Shown in pieces: positions 63,039-64,000 of a DNA stretch of 64,000 nucleotides. A program made the translations under genes and the position numbers. Each line of letters opens with the position of its first letter. Position 1 is the stretch's first letter. Source of the stretch: Saprospiraceae bacterium (GTDB taxonomy: Bacteria > Bacteroidota > Bacteroidia > Chitinophagales > Saprospiraceae); NCBI GenBank assembly GCA_016717265.1, contig JADKFX010000001.1, forward strand, positions 1,183,501-1,247,500, given 5' to 3'. The notes beneath the pieces were generated by a model that saw nothing but the letters and a program-made list of their open reading frames with translations, did no database searches and was not told where the DNA came from.

Positions 63039-64000
63039 ATGCCAGAAAAATTAAAACTTGCAGTTATTGGTGCCGGAATTTCAGGTCTGGCAGCAGCTAT
63101 TGAATTGGCTGATAAAGGTTGCAAGGTAGCGGTATTTGAAAAAAACCCGAGTTATGGAGGGAGGGGTCAAATGATAGAACGCAATGGATTTAAGTTTGAC
63201 TTAGGTCCAAGTTGGTATTGGATGCCAGATGTATTCGAACGGTTTTTTCAGGATTATGGCAAATCAACCAGTGATTATTATGAACTGCTTCGATTAGATC
63301 CATCATATCAAATTATTTTTTCAAATGAAACAATTCAAATTCCAGCGGAAATTCATGAAACCTATGCTTTATTTGAACAAATTGAACCTGGAAGTAGTGT
63401 ATTTCTGGAGAAATTTTTAAAAGAAGCAAAATATAAATATGAAGTTGGAATGCAAGAATTTGTGAGAAAACCAGCATTGCAAATCTCAGAATTTTTAAGT
63501 ATTCGTTTATTAAAGTCAGTATTTTCAATGGAATTGTTTAGTTCCCTTGAAGCGGCTGTTTTCAAAGGAGTTAAAAATGACAAGCTCCGTAAACTTTTAT
63601 GTTTTCCTGTATTATTTTTAGGAGCAAAACCATCTGAAACGCCTGCATTATATAGTTTAATGAATTATGCAGATCTTATTTTAGGAAGCTGGTATCCAAA
63701 AGGTGGAATGATAAAATTATTTGAAGCTTTATATTTAATAGCGATTGAAAAAGGAGTTCAGTTCCATTTTAATACAGCAGTTGAGAAAATTAATATTGAA
63801 AATAAAACAGTAAATGGAATCCGTATAGCTGGTAAGGACTTGTATTTCGATGCTGTTTTATCCACGGCAGATTATCATCATACAGATACCGCATTAGTAG
63901 ATTCGAAGTATCGGCAGTATAGTAATTCCTATTGGGAAGATCGCACCATGGCACCCTCTGCTTTGATATTTTATCTTGGCATCAATAAACGAATAGATCA
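63039..64000 (+). CDS. CrtI-family phytoene desaturase-like oxidoreductase (3' end outside the window)
   Basis: The first 320 codons of an uninterrupted frame that runs off the window end. The N-terminal FAD-binding motif 'VIGAGISGLAAAIELADKG' is followed by 'FEKNPSYGGRGQMIERNGFKFDLGPSWY', arranged as in CrtI carotenoid desaturases. Further blocks are 'MNYADLILGSWYPKGGMIKL' near 208 and 'AVLSTADYHHT' near 270. Such enzymes introduce double bonds into phytoene or related carotenes to give pigmented carotenoids. Phytoene synthase and other crt genes often lie next to it but are beyond the window. The assignment rests on the N-terminal two thirds only; other CrtI-like isomerases or saturases are possible. 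Confidence 0.88.
   Translation, partial: MPEKLKLAVIGAGISGLAAAIELADKGCKVAVFEKNPSYGGRGQMIERNGFKFDLGPSWYWMPDVFERFFQDYGKSTSDYYELLRLDPSYQIIFSNETIQIPAEIHETYALFEQIEPGSSVFLEKFLKEAKYKYEVGMQEFVRKPALQISEFLSIRLLKSVFSMELFSSLEAAVFKGVKNDKLRKLLCFPVLFLGAKPSETPALYSLMNYADLILGSWYPKGGMIKLFEALYLIAIEKGVQFHFNTAVEKINIENKTVNGIRIAGKDLYFDAVLSTADYHHTDTALVDSKYRQYSNSYWEDRTMAPSALIFYLGINKRID

Overview
The window is about 64 kb of AT-rich chromosome from a member of the Bacteroidota, most likely near the Saprospiraceae/Chitinophagales. The reasons are: several secreted proteins ending in type IX secretion (T9SS) sorting domains of type A (…YPNP… module) or type B (gliding-motility CHU_C type); tandem VCBS/ASPIC-UnbV lipoproteins; DUF6089, DUF4783, DUF3089 and TIGR02757 proteins; the C-A-B order of a Bacillus/Wolinella-type succinate dehydrogenase; and at least twelve copies of the Bacteroidota -7 promoter element TAnnTTTG in front of genes on both strands, with no obvious Shine-Dalgarno sequences. 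I see no insertion sequence, prophage, CRISPR array or rRNA. The genus assignment is inference.

Layout. 0-9.4 kb: a T9SS cargo protein, a trans-sulfuration PLP enzyme, sdhCAB, tRNA-Asn(GTT) with a strong terminator, a PfkB sugar kinase, rlmN and a DUF3089 lipoprotein. 9.4-9.6 kb: an array of 28 in-register 7-bp repeats between two convergent genes. 9.6-20.9 kb: two paralogous PKD/T9SS surface proteins (one with a perfect 36-bp palindrome across its signal-peptide junction), an orphan T9SS tail, an FtsX-type permease, an inositol-phosphatase-family enzyme, a secreted esterase, sigma-54, aminopeptidase P and two tiny genes. 21-33 kb: two giant secreted metalloproteases (M12B-like and M43-like) sharing a cysteine-containing repeat module, then TIGR02757 and a two-half M16 peptidase. 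33.5-42.5 kb: DUF4783, gpmI-nadA, DUF6089, an ABC exporter pair, a glycosyltransferase, a ferredoxin-type reductase and mscL. 42.6-51.6 kb: aconitase and two tandem 1,100-residue VCBS/ASPIC lipoproteins in one apparent operon. 51.8-64 kb: a small lipoprotein, a GT-C-like membrane protein, dnaB overlapping a pseudouridine synthase gene, a coiled-coil secreted protein, a DPM1-like glycosyltransferase, a long-chain acyl-CoA ligase, ribosomal protein S1 with a C-terminal helix-hairpin-helix extension, and a CrtI-type desaturase that runs off the end.

How it fits together. Central metabolism (succinate dehydrogenase, aconitase, phosphoglycerate mutase, NAD synthesis by NadA, acyl-CoA ligase) is that of an aerobic heterotroph. 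The secreted proteases, VCBS lipoproteins, esterase and T9SS cargo point to a surface built for degrading or adhering to proteins and polymers. The CrtI homologue suggests carotenoid pigment.

Most genes are ordinary. The structures that the genes do not explain are the heptamer array at 9413-9608 (with a possible miniature relative at 5160-5187), the perfect palindrome at 13141-13176 inside a coding region, and an 11-bp phased repeat upstream of dnaB.
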